A stretch of DNA of 6,122 nucleotides, from the NCBI GenBank assembly GCA_035561315.1, contig DATMXR010000238.1:1-6122 (forward strand), given 5' to 3'. Positions 6,083-6,122 of the stretch are shown piece after piece (the stretch's first letter is position 1; every line of letters starts with the position of its first letter). The translations under genes and the position numbers were made by a program. Below the pieces are notes generated by a model, which was given only the letters and a program-made list of their open reading frames with translations, did no database searches and was not told where the DNA came from. Source of the stretch: JAEYLA01 sp035561315 (lineage in GTDB: Bacteria > Bacillota > Clostridia > Christensenellales > CAG-138).

Positions 6083-6087
6083 GACGT

Positions 6088-6093
6088 ACCTCC
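6088..6093 (-). promoter_or_regulatory. Strong ribosome binding site of the solute-binding protein
   Basis: Read on the minus strand, GGAGGT is five bases before the ATG at 6082 and decides this start. The remaining bases to the window edge are AT-rich and include TATAAA (6101-6106 on the minus strand), but this lies too near the ribosome binding site to be a confident -10 box, and any -35 box would be outside the window. Confidence 0.8.
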
Positions 6094-6122
6094 AAAATAA
6101 TTTATATTTGATACGCAAATGG

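Overview
The window looks like chromosomal DNA from a GC-rich member of the Firmicutes, most likely class Clostridia. The grounds are strong AGGAGG-type ribosome binding sites, a lipoprotein-anchored solute-binding protein, a DUF24/HxlR regulator, a corrinoid-methyltransferase-like URO-D protein, and a copper-type HMA/SafE/cupredoxin fusion of a kind I associate with Clostridia. This placement is inference from gene content. No rRNA, tRNA, mobile element or CRISPR array is visible.

Layout. (1) Positions 1-552: an HxlR-family regulator on the + strand, preceded by a symmetrical operator-like region and followed by a strong intrinsic terminator. (2) Positions 590-2565, - strand: a two-gene unit converging on the regulator. 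It holds a 619-residue membrane protein that joins a cytosolic HMA metal-binding domain, a SafE/DsbD_2-type membrane domain and two cupredoxin-like domains. A 30-codon gene for a one-helix microprotein follows 23 bases downstream. (3) Positions 2668-6122, - strand: an operon read from the right edge, with a lipoprotein solute-binding protein, two amino-acid-type ABC permeases and a URO-D-family protein, closed by an intrinsic terminator at 2668-2700. The ABC ATPase is not in the window.

How the parts work together. The fusion protein is predicted to have seven membrane helices with the N-terminus inside and the C-terminus outside. This puts the HMA domain in the cytosol and the cupredoxins on the outer face, a sensible layout for moving or buffering Cu(I) across the membrane. 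The first cupredoxin carries an all-sulfur site of the CxMxM type; the second has lost its ligands. The microprotein, with a His-Trp-His-Cys motif just before its helix, is the least explained element here and may be a partner of the fusion. In the third unit, genes for uptake of an amino-acid-like solute are in line with a non-HemE URO-D protein, suggesting import of a small, perhaps methylated, compound followed by its processing in the cytosol. The substrate cannot be read from the sequence.
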